From JAIBJN01 sp035461525 (GTDB lineage Bacteria; Actinomycetota; Thermoleophilia; Gaiellales; Gaiellaceae), in assembly GCA_035461525.1 (NCBI GenBank), contig DATHVD010000040.1:4942-68941 (forward strand): a stretch of DNA of 64,000 nt. The letters run 5' to 3'. How positions within the stretch are numbered: the stretch's first letter is position 1; the number at the start of each line of letters is the position of its first letter. The notes under the pieces were generated by a model. It was given only the letters and a program-made list of their open reading frames with translations, had not been told where the DNA came from and searched no databases. The translations under genes and the position numbers were made by a program. Positions 57,093 to 64,000 of this stretch are shown here, piece by piece.

Positions 57093-57764
57093 TCAAGGAC
57101 GAGGGGCGGAGAAGCGGAAGAGCTCGACGAACCGCTCGAGGTCGCGGCCGGCGCCTTCGGCCACGACGACGACGCCGCTCTCCCGGGCCGACCGAGGGTC
57201 GAGCTCTCCCGCGAGGAGCCCGACGAGGGTGTCGTCGTCGGCCTCGAGGACGGTCTCGGCGCCCGGGGCGGGCGCCTCCGCCACCTCGACCTCGCCGTCC
57301 CGGACGGCGAGCCGGAACGCGCCGTCCCGCAGCCGCACCTCGTAGTCGGCCGAGACGCCGAGCGCCGACTCGGGGTGGAAGAACGCGCGCAGCGCGAGCG
57401 CCAGCCAGCGCGACCGGAGGGCTTGCCGCGCGGGCTCGCGCGGCCCCAGCGTCCTCGCGCCCCAGCGGCCCAGCGCCTGGACGATCGGGCCGAGGTCGCG
57501 TCCGTAGTCCGTCAGCTCGTACACCGCGGACGCCGCCGGGGGCGGCAGGGTCGCGCGGCGGACGACCCCCGCGCCCTCGAGCCCGCGCAGGCGCGCGGCG
57601 AGGACGTTCGTGCTCACGCCGGGGAGCCCCTGCTGCAGGTCGGTGAAGCGCCTCGGGCCGAGGAGGAGCTCGCGGACGACAAGCAGGGCCCAGCGCTCGC
57701 CCACGAGATCGAGGGCGCGCGCGACGCCGCAGTACTGGCCGTAGCTTCTCTCCGTGACTGTCAC
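57093..57764 (-). CDS. HxlR-family transcriptional regulator with C-terminal SCP2-like domain
   Basis: 223 residues from GTG 57764. The N-terminal winged helix follows HxlR closely: YCGVARALDLVGERWALLVVRELLLGPRRFTDLQQGLPGVSTNVLAARLRGLE. The C-terminal ~100 residues (SADYEVRLRDGAFRLAVRDGEVEVAEAP, then VLEADDDTLVGLLAGE) are an SCP2/sterol-carrier-like domain often fused here in actinomycetes. It may sense a lipophilic ligand. It is divergent from the glyoxalase-like gene, its likely target. Confidence 0.9.
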   Translation of the reverse strand: MTVTERSYGQYCGVARALDLVGERWALLVVRELLLGPRRFTDLQQGLPGVSTNVLAARLRGLEGAGVVRRATLPPPAASAVYELTDYGRDLGPIVQALGRWGARTLGPREPARQALRSRWLALALRAFFHPESALGVSADYEVRLRDGAFRLAVRDGEVEVAEAPAPGAETVLEADDDTLVGLLAGELDPRSARESGVVVVAEGAGRDLERFVELFRFSAPRP

Positions 57765-57844
57765 TTCTTCTTCCGAACTTGTTGGTTGCTTTTCCGCAGT
57801 ATGACGAGTAGCGTGGCTGCGCAAGCGACGAAGGAGGTGCGAGC
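57765..57844. promoter_or_regulatory. 80-nt divergent promoter region between hxlR-like and VOC genes
   Basis: The only AT-richer spacer of this part, with TTGTTGGTTGC and TATGAC on the plus strand and AGGAGGTG 7 nt before the VOC ATG. Such a short shared region suggests the regulator controls both genes, but no clear palindrome is visible. Confidence 0.4.
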
Positions 57845-58600
57845 ATGAGCACCGGAGTGCGGACGGCGGTCGGCCGCTTCGTGTGGCACGACCACATGTC
57901 CGACGACCCGGCGGCCGCGAGCCGCTTCTACTCCAAGGTCTTCGGCTGGGAGATCGAGGTGTGGAAGCCGGGCGAGATGGACTACCCGATGATCAAGGCC
58001 GGCGACACGACGCACGGCGGCTTCGGGCCTGCGCGGGGCGGCGCGCCTGCGCACTGGCTCGGCCACCTCGCGGTCGAGGGCGCCGACGAGGCCGGCGCCC
58101 GCGCGGAGGCCGCGGGCGGGCGGATCCTCGCACCCGCGCTGGACATCCCGGAGGTCGGGCGGATGGTCGTGGTCGCCGATCCGGCCGGCGCCGCCGTCTC
58201 GCTCTTCCAGCCCGCCGGCGAGATGTCCGTGCCGGCGGGCGCCTTCGTGTGGGACGAGCTGATGACGCAGGACGTCGAGGGTGCGAAGCGCTTCTACGGC
58301 GAGGTTGCCGGCTGGGCAGCCCGCGACGTGGAGATGGGCGGGTCGGGTGTCTACACGCTCTTCTCTTCCGGTGACGTCGACTGCGCCGGCTGCCTGACTC
58401 CCCCCGAGGGCGTCGAGCAGCCGGCGTTCTGGCTCACCTACCTGGGGGCGGACGACGTGGACGCGACGATCGAGAAGGCCGAGGCCGGGGGCGCGAAGAC
58501 CCAGATGCCCGCGACCGACGTCCCGAACGTCGGCCGCCTCGCCGTCCTCGCCGACCCGCTCGGCGCGTTCTTCGGCCTCTTCCGGCCCGCCGAGTCCTGA
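57845..58600 (+). CDS. Two-domain VOC (glyoxalase/bleomycin-resistance fold) protein
   Basis: 251 residues, two VOC domains (about 8-120 and 128-250) with the same order of motifs: FVWHDHMSDDPAAASRFYSKVFGWE and, repeated, FVWDELMTQDVEGAKRFYGEVAGWA; each half ends in VVADPAGAAVSLFQP or VLADPLGAFFGLFRP. Each begins with a histidine or asp/glu metal site (H15, D19 in the first). The family includes dioxygenases and glyoxalases; the substrate is unknown. A strong ribosome site and a divergent HxlR regulator suggest inducible expression. Confidence 0.92.
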   Translation: MSTGVRTAVGRFVWHDHMSDDPAAASRFYSKVFGWEIEVWKPGEMDYPMIKAGDTTHGGFGPARGGAPAHWLGHLAVEGADEAGARAEAAGGRILAPALDIPEVGRMVVVADPAGAAVSLFQPAGEMSVPAGAFVWDELMTQDVEGAKRFYGEVAGWAARDVEMGGSGVYTLFSSGDVDCAGCLTPPEGVEQPAFWLTYLGADDVDATIEKAEAGGAKTQMPATDVPNVGRLAVLADPLGAFFGLFRPAES

Positions 58601-58703
58601 GCCGCGCCGGTCCCGGAGCGAGGGGCGCGGCCCTCGTTCCGGCGGCAGCGTCCCTCTCGGCGTCCGGCTCGTAGCCACGGGCCTCCCCGGCTGACCGCCG
58701 AGC

Positions 58704-58709
58704 TATGGT
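58704..58709 (+). promoter_or_regulatory. Putative -10 box (TATGGT) for the UPF0104 gene
   Basis: TATGGT ending 6 nt before the GTG at 58716. Confidence 0.45.
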
Positions 58710-58715
58710 CAGAGC

Positions 58716-59666
58716 GTGGACGACGTCCGCGCGTTCCTCGATGCCTCCGAAGCCTTCTTCGGCGCCCTCGCGGCGGTCGCCTGGGGAGCGCTCGCGCTCG
58801 GCGTCGCCTTCCACCTCCTGCGCCTCCTCCTGCGCGTGCGCGGGTGGCAGAACATCATCCGCGCGGCCTACCCCGAGACGCGGGTCCGCTACTGGAACAT
58901 CTTCGGCTCCTACATGGCCGGCGTGGGCGTCAACGCGATCGTCCCCGCGCGCGGCGGGGACGTCGTCAAGCTCTACCTGGCCAAGCACCGCGTCGAGGGC
59001 TCCACCTACCCGACCCTGGCATCGAGCCTCGTCGTCGAGACCCTCTTCGACTTCGCGGTCGCAAGCGTCCTCTTTCTCTTCGCCGTCCAGATGGGGCTGC
59101 TCCCCGGCGTCCCCGACCTGCCGCGCCTCCCCGCCTTCGACTGGGCCTTCGTGGTCGAGCACCCCCGCATCGCGGCGTTCGTCGGTGCTGTGCTCCTCGG
59201 TGGCGGGATCCTCCTCATCGCCTGGGCCTCGCAGCGCGTCAGCGAGTTCAAGGAGAAGGTGGCCCAGGGCTTCGCCATCCTCGGCGACTGGCGTGACTAC
59301 CTGCTCCACGTGGTCTCCTGGCAGGCAGCGAGCTGGGTGGCGCGGGTCGGCTCGACCTTCTTCTTCCTGCGGGCGTTCCACGTGGACGCGACCGTTGAGA
59401 CGACGCTCGCCGTGCTCGTCGTCGGCGGCCTCTCGACGATCCTGCCGTTCACGCCCGGCGGCGCCGGCACGCAGCAGGCCATCCTCGTCTTCGCGCTTTC
59501 CGGGGCCGCCGCGCGGAGCACGATCCTCGCCTTCAGCTTCGGCCAGCAGATCGTGGTCACAGTCGTGAACGTCGCCATCGGCTTCGCCGCCATCCTCCTG
59601 ATGCTGGGGACGCTGCGGTGGCGCGGGCACGTGAGCCGGGACGAGGCCGAGATCAAGGGCGCCTGA
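58716..59666 (+). CDS. UPF0104 / lysylphosphatidylglycerol synthase-type membrane protein
   Basis: 316 residues, about 7-8 membrane helices. The family core is clear: FGSYMAGVGVNAIVPARGGDVVKLYLAKHRVEG near the start and LPFTPGGAGTQQAILVFALSG near the end. Relatives flip or modify lipids, and the MprF-like domain moves lysyl-PG across the membrane. There is no synthase domain here, so a flippase-like role is plausible. GTG start with a TATGGT box. Confidence 0.9.
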   Translation: MDDVRAFLDASEAFFGALAAVAWGALALGVAFHLLRLLLRVRGWQNIIRAAYPETRVRYWNIFGSYMAGVGVNAIVPARGGDVVKLYLAKHRVEGSTYPTLASSLVVETLFDFAVASVLFLFAVQMGLLPGVPDLPRLPAFDWAFVVEHPRIAAFVGAVLLGGGILLIAWASQRVSEFKEKVAQGFAILGDWRDYLLHVVSWQAASWVARVGSTFFFLRAFHVDATVETTLAVLVVGGLSTILPFTPGGAGTQQAILVFALSGAAARSTILAFSFGQQIVVTVVNVAIGFAAILLMLGTLRWRGHVSRDEAEIKGA

Positions 59667-59701
59667 CCCGGGCGGCCGGCCGCGGGCGGCCCGCATGCGG
59701 C

Positions 59702-59707
59702 TATGAT
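59702..59707 (+). promoter_or_regulatory. Putative -10 box (TATGAT) for the 59716 gene
   Basis: TATGAT ending 8 nt before the ATG at 59716; close to the consensus TATAAT. Confidence 0.45.
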
Positions 59708-59715
59708 GCGGCCGC

Positions 59716-60318
59716 ATGGAGCGGACGGTTCGGAAGGGGGAGCCGAGGGGCTATGCCGAAGCCGTCTCCGGCATCTGGGACCGGGTGGGGACGGCGCTCG
59801 TGCGGCTCGAGCGTGTGGCCGAGTCGCCGCTCGAGGCGGCGACGGACGACTTCCTCGACGAGCTGCCGCAGCTCCAGTACAGCCTGCACGCCGGCGCGGA
59901 GCTCGCGCTCGGGATCGACCCGCCGCGCGGCACGGAGTCGCTGCACGAGGAGCTCGTGTCCGCGCTCGCGGAGGCGCGCGACGCGACCTCGGAGGCGGGG
60001 CACGCGCTCGAGGCCGGCGACTCCGAGCTCGTCGAGTCGCTCCTCCCCGAGTGGCGCGGGGCGCTCTTCCGCGTCCGGCTCGCGCGCCTGCGGGCGCTCG
60101 AGCGCTCGGCGGTCGCTCTCGGCTCCGACGGCGACGGCGAGGCGAGGCAGCCTCCCCGCGCCCAGCGCGACCGGGCCGTCGTCTCCTCCCTCGTCGCCAC
60201 CGGCCTCGTGATCGGCGGCGCCCTCCTCTTCACCGCCGGCGCCGTGCTCGCCGCGTGGCCCGTGTGGGCCGCAGGCCTCGCCCTCTTCGCGGGCGGCTTC
60301 GTGCTCTACCGGCCCTGA
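59716..60318 (+). CDS. Membrane protein with helical cytoplasmic domain, unknown
   Basis: 200 residues. The first 140 are soluble and helical, acidic and leucine-rich (FLDELPQLQYSLHAGAELALGIDPP, then LESLLPEWRGALFRVRLARLRALER). The last 50 form two membrane helices (VVSSLVATGLVIGGALLFTAG and LAAWPVWAAGLALFAGGFVLY). No motif recognised. It overlaps the convergent small cysteine-rich gene by 13 nt. Confidence 0.75.
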   Translation: MERTVRKGEPRGYAEAVSGIWDRVGTALVRLERVAESPLEAATDDFLDELPQLQYSLHAGAELALGIDPPRGTESLHEELVSALAEARDATSEAGHALEAGDSELVESLLPEWRGALFRVRLARLRALERSAVALGSDGDGEARQPPRAQRDRAVVSSLVATGLVIGGALLFTAGAVLAAWPVWAAGLALFAGGFVLYRP

Positions 60319-60494
60319 GGCTCGGCCGGTCGGGCGGCCGCTGCGAGCCCTTCCAGGCAGGCGGGGCACAGGCAGCCGGCGGCGGCCTCGGACTCCGGCA
60401 CTGCGACCGGCGGGACGGCCGCGCACCAGCACGGCTCGGGATCGGCGATGCCGCAGCGGAAGGGTGCTCCGCAGCGGGCGCAGGTCTCGGCCAT
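60306..60494 (-). CDS. Small cysteine-rich CWC-family protein
   Basis: 62 residues. Six Cys in CARCGAPFRCGIADPEPCWC and CLCPACLEG can bind one or two zinc ions. The CARCG, FRCG and CWC spacing is that of the Cys_rich_CWC family of unknown function. It ends 13 nt inside the end of the convergent gene and starts 7 nt from the end of gltX, so it may be expressed with it. Confidence 0.8.
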   Translation of the reverse strand: MAETCARCGAPFRCGIADPEPCWCAAVPPVAVPESEAAAGCLCPACLEGLAAAARPAEPQGR

Positions 60495-60501
60495 CGCCGC
60501 C

Positions 60502-61764
60502 CTACGCGCGCGCGAGCGCGGCGTCGAGGCGTGCGAGGGACTCCTCGCGCCCGAGGAGCTCGAGGCTCTCGAAGAGCCCCGGCGAGACCTTCGAGCCCGT
60601 GACGGCGGCGCGGATCGGGCCGAAGGCGTGGCGCGGCTTCAGCTCCAGGCGATCGGCAAGGCCGCGCAAGGCCTCCTCGATCGGCCTGGCCGCGAACGGC
60701 TCGACCGCGGCGAGCGTCTCACGCGCCTGCGCGAGCACGGGCGCGGCCCCGTCGAGGAGCGCTGCGTCCGGCTCGACGCGGCGGAAGAGGAAGCCGGCGA
60801 AGCCGGGGTACTCCCCGAGGCGGGCGATCTTCTCCTGGACGAGCGGGGCCGAGGCGCGGATCGTCTCCTCGTCGCCGTCGAAGCCGGTCTCCCGCAGGTA
60901 GGCGACGAGCGCGCCCGCGTACTCGTCCGGCGGCAGCTCGCGCAGGTAGACGCCGTTCAGCCAGTCGAGCTTCGCGTAGTCGAAGACGGCCGGGCTCGAG
61001 CCGACCCGCTCGAGCGTGAAGCGCTCGACGAGCTCGTCGCGGGACATGATCGTCGTCCTGTCGTCGTAGCTCCAGCCGAGGAGCGCGAGGTGGTTCACGA
61101 GCGTCGCGGCGAGGTAGCCCTGGGCGCGGAACTCCTCCACGGAGACGGCGCCGTGACGCTTGGAGAGCTTCTTCCCGTCCGTGCCGAAGACGTTGGGGAC
61201 GTGTGCGTAGACCGGCAGCGGCCGGCCGAGCGCCTCGAGGATGCGGATCTGCTTCGGCGTGTTCGGAACGTGGTCCTCGCCGCGGATCACGTGCGTGATC
61301 GTCGAGTCGGCGTCGTCGACCGCGGCGGCGAGGTTGTACGTCGGCCGCCCGTCGGAGCGGAGGAGGACGAGATCCTCGAGCTTCTCGTTCGGATAGGAGA
61401 TCCGACCCTTGATCGCGTCGTCCCACTCGGTGGCGCCCTCGTCGGGCATGCGGAAGCGGATCGCGCCCTCCTCCTCGTAGGCGTGCCCCTCGGCGAGAAG
61501 CCGCCGGGCGGCCTCCTCGTGCCGCTTGCGACCGTCGAGCTGGAAGGCGACCTCGCCGTCCCAGTCGAGCCCCAGCCAGCGGAGCGAGCGCTGGATCTGC
61601 TCGACCGACTCCTCCACCTCCCGGCTCGTGTCCGTGTTCTCGATCCGGAGCAGGAGCTCGCCGCGCTCGTGGCGCGCGAAGAGCCAGTTGAAGAGCGCCG
61701 TGCGGACGCCGCCGATGTGGAGAAAGCCTGTGGGACTCGGTGCGAAGCGGGCTCGGACGGCCAC
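60502..61764 (-). CDS. gltX: Glutamyl-tRNA synthetase
   Basis: 420 residues, class I. HIGH motif FAPSPTGFLHIGG at the start, LLRIENTDTSREVEES, RVIRGEDHVPNTPKQI (with THVIRGEDH here), KMSKS motif GTDGKKLSKRHGAVSVEEF, then a helical anticodon-binding domain. It is slightly short (usual 460-490). No zinc-binding SWIM-like cluster was seen. GTG start at 61764 with a TACGAT box 6 nt upstream that overlaps the nfo promoter. Confidence 0.95.
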   Translation of the reverse strand: MAVRARFAPSPTGFLHIGGVRTALFNWLFARHERGELLLRIENTDTSREVEESVEQIQRSLRWLGLDWDGEVAFQLDGRKRHEEAARRLLAEGHAYEEEGAIRFRMPDEGATEWDDAIKGRISYPNEKLEDLVLLRSDGRPTYNLAAAVDDADSTITHVIRGEDHVPNTPKQIRILEALGRPLPVYAHVPNVFGTDGKKLSKRHGAVSVEEFRAQGYLAATLVNHLALLGWSYDDRTTIMSRDELVERFTLERVGSSPAVFDYAKLDWLNGVYLRELPPDEYAGALVAYLRETGFDGDEETIRASAPLVQEKIARLGEYPGFAGFLFRRVEPDAALLDGAAPVLAQARETLAAVEPFAARPIEEALRGLADRLELKPRHAFGPIRAAVTGSKVSPGLFESLELLGREESLARLDAALARA

Positions 61765-61769
61765 GCGGC

Positions 61770-61776
61770 TATCGTA
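61770..61776. promoter_or_regulatory. Overlapping divergent -10 boxes for gltX and nfo
   Basis: The 7-bp TATCGTA gives TATCGT on the plus strand (61770-61775, 6 nt before the nfo GTG) and TACGAT on the minus strand (61776-61771, 6 nt before the gltX GTG). The two genes start only 17 nt apart with no other spacer. Confidence 0.55.
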
Positions 61777-61781
61777 GTCGG

Positions 61782-62711
61782 GTGCTGGCCGGCGCCCACG
61801 TCTCCACCGCGGGGGGGATCCACACCGCGATCGACCGCGCAGTCGCCATCGGCGCCGACGCCGTCCAGATCTTCACGCAGAGCCCGCGCGCCTGGCGGCC
61901 GACGAACCACCTGCCCGAGAACCTCGCCCGCTTCCGCGAGCGGCGCGCCCAGGAGGGGATCGCGGCCGCCGTCTGCCACGCGCTCTACCTCATCAACCTG
62001 GCGGCGACGGACGAGACGGTCCGGGCGAAGTCGCGCGCCTCACTCCTCCACACCGTCGCGGTCGCCTGTGCGATCGAGGCCGACGGCGTCGTTCTCCACG
62101 TCGGCTCGCACCTCGGCGCGGGCTTCGAGGCGGGCCTCGAGCGCGCCCTCCCCGCGCTCGAGGAGGCTCTCGCTGCCTGCGAGGGGACGGATACCTGGAT
62201 CCTGCTCGAGGATTCGGCCGGGGCCGGCGGCACGATCGGCCGCTCCGTGGACGAGCTCGCGGCGCTCGTCGCCCGTCTCGGGCGGCACCCGCGGCTCGGC
62301 CTCTGCCTCGACTCGTGCCACCTCTGGGTCTCGGGGGTCGACGTGACCGACCCCGCCGCGCTCGACGCGACGCTCGCCGACGTGGACGGGCGGATCGGGC
62401 TCGACCGCCTCCGCTGCCTGCACGTCAACGACGCGGCCGCGCCGCTCGGGTCGAACCGCGACCGCCACGCGAACGTCGGCGACGGGCTAATGGGCGAGAA
62501 GCTCGGCGTCTTCGTCGCGCACCCGCGCCTGCAGGGTCTGCCCGCGATCCTCGAGACGCCGGGCCCGGACAATCACGGCCCCGACGCCGCCGAGGTGCAG
62601 CGGCTCCGCGACCTGCACGCCCGCTGGACGGCGTCTACGCGCTCCGGTCGGCCTGTGCGACGACCCGGAAGGACGGCTTCCCGTGGGGGAGCTCGAAGAA
62701 CTCGGGATTGA
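61782..62711 (+). CDS. nfo: Endonuclease IV (AP endonuclease)
   Basis: 309 residues from GTG 61782 (VLAGAHVSTAGGIHTAIDRA). TIM barrel with the zinc ligands in LHVGSHLGAG, LLEDSAGAGGTIGRSVDELAAL, LCLDSCHLWVSGVD, VNDAAAPLGSNRDRHANVGDG and ILETPGPD, all in order. It cuts at abasic sites in base excision repair. The end is longer than usual and basic, and overlaps the convergent cysteine-rich gene by 77 nt; the last ~25 residues may be chance extension. Confidence 0.95.
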   Translation: MLAGAHVSTAGGIHTAIDRAVAIGADAVQIFTQSPRAWRPTNHLPENLARFRERRAQEGIAAAVCHALYLINLAATDETVRAKSRASLLHTVAVACAIEADGVVLHVGSHLGAGFEAGLERALPALEEALAACEGTDTWILLEDSAGAGGTIGRSVDELAALVARLGRHPRLGLCLDSCHLWVSGVDVTDPAALDATLADVDGRIGLDRLRCLHVNDAAAPLGSNRDRHANVGDGLMGEKLGVFVAHPRLQGLPAILETPGPDNHGPDAAEVQRLRDLHARWTASTRSGRPVRRPGRTASRGGARRTRD

Positions 62712-63036
62712 CGCAACCCCGTTCGTCCGAGCGGTGCTCGTAGCAACTCGAGACCTCGGCGCGGCACATCGGCAACGGCTGGCGCACGGCCCGGACGGCG
62801 CCGAACCCGTCGCGTCGCTCCCGCGCCTGCTCCAGGATCTCGAGGTCGATCTCGACCGCGTAGACCTTCTGCATGCAGCCGACGTAGGTGCGGCCCCACT
62901 CCTCGTACGCGTAGAGGAAGGGGCAGGCCCGCTCGACGCACGCGGCCGGATGCACGACCTTGTCGCAGTGCACGCGGCACCGCCGGCACTCGGTCTCTTC
63001 CTGAGGCCGAAGCGGTAGCTCAGTCCCGGTGAACAT
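62635..63036 (-). CDS. Cysteine-rich protein of unknown function
   Basis: 133 residues from ATG 63036 (a GTG at 63048 with AGGGG upstream is also possible). Nine or so Cys, several near His: ECRRCRVHCDKVVHPAACVERACPFLYAY, YVGCMQKVY, LPMCRAEVSSCYEHRSDERGC. The spacing suggests bound metal (zinc or an Fe-S cluster) in the first half. No family recognised. It is intact with codon use like its neighbours; the end overlaps nfo by 77 nt. Confidence 0.65.
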   Translation of the reverse strand: MFTGTELPLRPQEETECRRCRVHCDKVVHPAACVERACPFLYAYEEWGRTYVGCMQKVYAVEIDLEILEQARERRDGFGAVRAVRQPLPMCRAEVSSCYEHRSDERGCVNPEFFELPHGKPSFRVVAQADRSA

Positions 63037-63131
63037 CTGGCGCCGCACGGGCTTTCGCCCCTGATTGTTGACCGGCTTCGGGCCCCCCGCAAGTCTTGAC
63101 AGGGCGCGTGCAGCGGTGTATTGGCGCGCCC

Positions 63132-63857
63132 TCAGGCCTCGCCGGTGAGGCGCCGCACGGCGTTCAGGACGTCCATCGGCGTGAACGCCTCGAAGTCCGG
63201 ATCGAGGCCCCGTTCGTCGTCGTCGGCGCGAAACCAGAACGCCTGGATGGTGGTCATGCCGAGCTCCTTCGCGCCGCGCACGTCCTCGTAGCGGCGGTCG
63301 CCGACGAAGGCAGCCTCCTCGGGCACGACCCCAAGCCGCTCGAGCGCTGCCTCGAAGACGGCGGGGTGCGGCTTGCGCTTGCCCACCTCGGAGGAGAAGA
63401 CGGCCGCGTCGAGGCGTTCGGCGAGGCCCATGCGCGCAAGGTCCTCGTGCAGGAGCCAACCGGGGTCGAAGGCGTTGGAGACGAGACCCGTGACGAGGCC
63501 CCGCTCGCGCAGCGAGTCGAGGAGCGCGTGCGTGTGGGCGCCGAGGAGCCGCGCCGGCTCCCAGGCGGCGTGCTCGGCGGCGAGGAAGCGGTCGAGCTCG
63601 CCGTCCGAGAGCTCGACGCCGAAGCCGGCGAGGAGCTCGCGGACGAGGCCCGGGTACTCCACTTCCTCGACCGCGCCCGGGACGAAGAGGAGCGGCATGT
63701 AGCGGTCGCGGAAGACTGCGGCGGTCTCGTCGTGGCCGGGCAGCCCGTCGCGCTCGAGCGTAGCGAGGCCGGCCTCCCAGCCCGCCTCGAGGAGCTCCTC
63801 GTCGTAGGCGAAGTGGAAGAGCGTGTCCCCCCAGTCGAAGAGCACGGCGCGCAGCAC
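63132..63857 (-). CDS. HAD-superfamily hydrolase (phosphatase)
   Basis: 241 residues. Motif 1 LFDWGDTLF (nucleophile Asp, with Gly where the acid/base Asp+2 usually stands as DxD), a helical cap (about 20-90), motif 2 GLVSNAF, motif 3 VGKRKPHPAVFEAAL (Lys), motif 4 FVGDRRYEDVRGAKELGM. It belongs to the group with a FDWGxT variant whose activity varies. GTG start at 63857 with a TAGGCT box. Confidence 0.9.
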   Translation of the reverse strand: MLRAVLFDWGDTLFHFAYDEELLEAGWEAGLATLERDGLPGHDETAAVFRDRYMPLLFVPGAVEEVEYPGLVRELLAGFGVELSDGELDRFLAAEHAAWEPARLLGAHTHALLDSLRERGLVTGLVSNAFDPGWLLHEDLARMGLAERLDAAVFSSEVGKRKPHPAVFEAALERLGVVPEEAAFVGDRRYEDVRGAKELGMTTIQAFWFRADDDERGLDPDFEAFTPMDVLNAVRRLTGEA

Positions 63858-63863
63858 TCCAGG

Positions 63864-63869
63864 AGCCTA
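63864..63869 (-). promoter_or_regulatory. Putative -10 box (TAGGCT) for the HAD gene
   Basis: TAGGCT on the minus strand, ending 6 nt before the GTG at 63857. Confidence 0.45.
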
Positions 63870-63901
63870 GCGGCGGGCGGAAGCCGGGCGGTCGGAGCAT
63901 C

Positions 63902-63907
63902 TAGAGT
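63902..63907 (+). promoter_or_regulatory. Putative -10 box (TAGAGT) for the last gene
   Basis: TAGAGT ending 6 nt before the ATG at 63914; divergent from the HAD gene promoter with 32 nt between the boxes. Confidence 0.4.
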
Positions 63908-63913
63908 GCCGTC

Positions 63914-64000
63914 ATGCAGACTGAGTCGCGCGATTCCCAGGTTTCCCCGGACGGGGCGGTCGTCTCGGCGCGGGAGGTCACCCGCGTCTACGGCGAGGGA
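63914..64000 (+). CDS. ABC transporter ATP-binding protein (start only)
   Basis: 29 codons remain before the window edge: a polar N-terminus (QTESRDSQVSPDGAVV), then SAREVTRVYGEG, the first strand and the aromatic (A-loop-type) Tyr of an ABC ATPase of the LolD/MacB kind. The Walker A would follow just beyond the edge. The assignment rests on this short piece only. Confidence 0.55.
   Translation, partial: MQTESRDSQVSPDGAVVSAREVTRVYGEG

Overview
The window is a GC-rich chromosomal segment from an actinomycete-type bacterium. The order mctB-like, steA, recN, nadK, tlyA matches Mycobacterium Rv1698-Rv1694. The other core blocks (MBL hydrolase-hisS-aspS, nusB-accC, efp-pepQ-aroQ-aroKB-aroC-aroE-mltG-ruvX, alaS) and the many GTG/TTG starts fit Actinomycetota. 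The very high GC, the aroK-aroB fusion and the small membrane protein families make Thermoleophilia (Gaiella/Solirubrobacter relatives) the best guess; this is inference, since there is no rRNA in the window.

Layout. 1-25.6 kb is a nearly unbroken minus-strand housekeeping block. It holds envelope and DNA repair genes (mctB-like, SRPBCC, steA, recN), nadK, tlyA, a prenyl synthase, nusB, biotin carboxylase with a CT-BCCP fusion protein, efp, the shikimate genes aroQ, aroKB, aroC and aroE, mltG, ruvX, a short two-component pair, alaS, a SigB/F-type sigma factor with an RsbW-like partner, and mnmA. A 149-nt rod-shaped RNA candidate lies upstream of mnmA. 25.6-31 kb carries aspS, hisS, an MBL hydrolase, a cupin and two small membrane proteins. 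30.4-39 kb carries histidine degradation (hutH-hutU-hutI, and ftcD further on), two paralogous secreted proteins (one frameshifted), a PPOX enzyme and an MFS exporter. 39-43 kb is a heterodimeric ABC exporter.

43-48 kb is a low-density accessory zone. It has tRNA-Gln with a strong terminator, tRNA-Glu, three likely decayed genes, a GST, and an 865-bp insert bounded by a 37-bp direct repeat of the tRNA-Glu 3' end. 48-64 kb mixes enzymes and envelope proteins: a RibD/DHFR-like reductase, an unknown secreted protein, a P-type cation ATPase preceded by a frameshifted membrane gene, a NodB deacetylase divergent from a SpoIID/LytB protein, an HxlR regulator divergent from a glyoxalase-like protein, an UPF0104 membrane protein, gltX divergent from nfo, a HAD phosphatase and the start of an ABC ATPase.

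Two sequence patterns cut across the window. A TANNNT box sits 5-10 nt upstream of about twenty start codons, which predicts mostly leaderless transcripts. A roughly 40-bp sequence recurs near accC and aspS, with a diverged version as the leader of the second ABC gene. The strongest leads are the rod-shaped RNA upstream of mnmA, the carboxyltransferase fused to BCCP that has lost its metal and carboxyl-lysine residues, the tRNA-Glu attachment-like duplication, and the IscU-like extension on MnmA.
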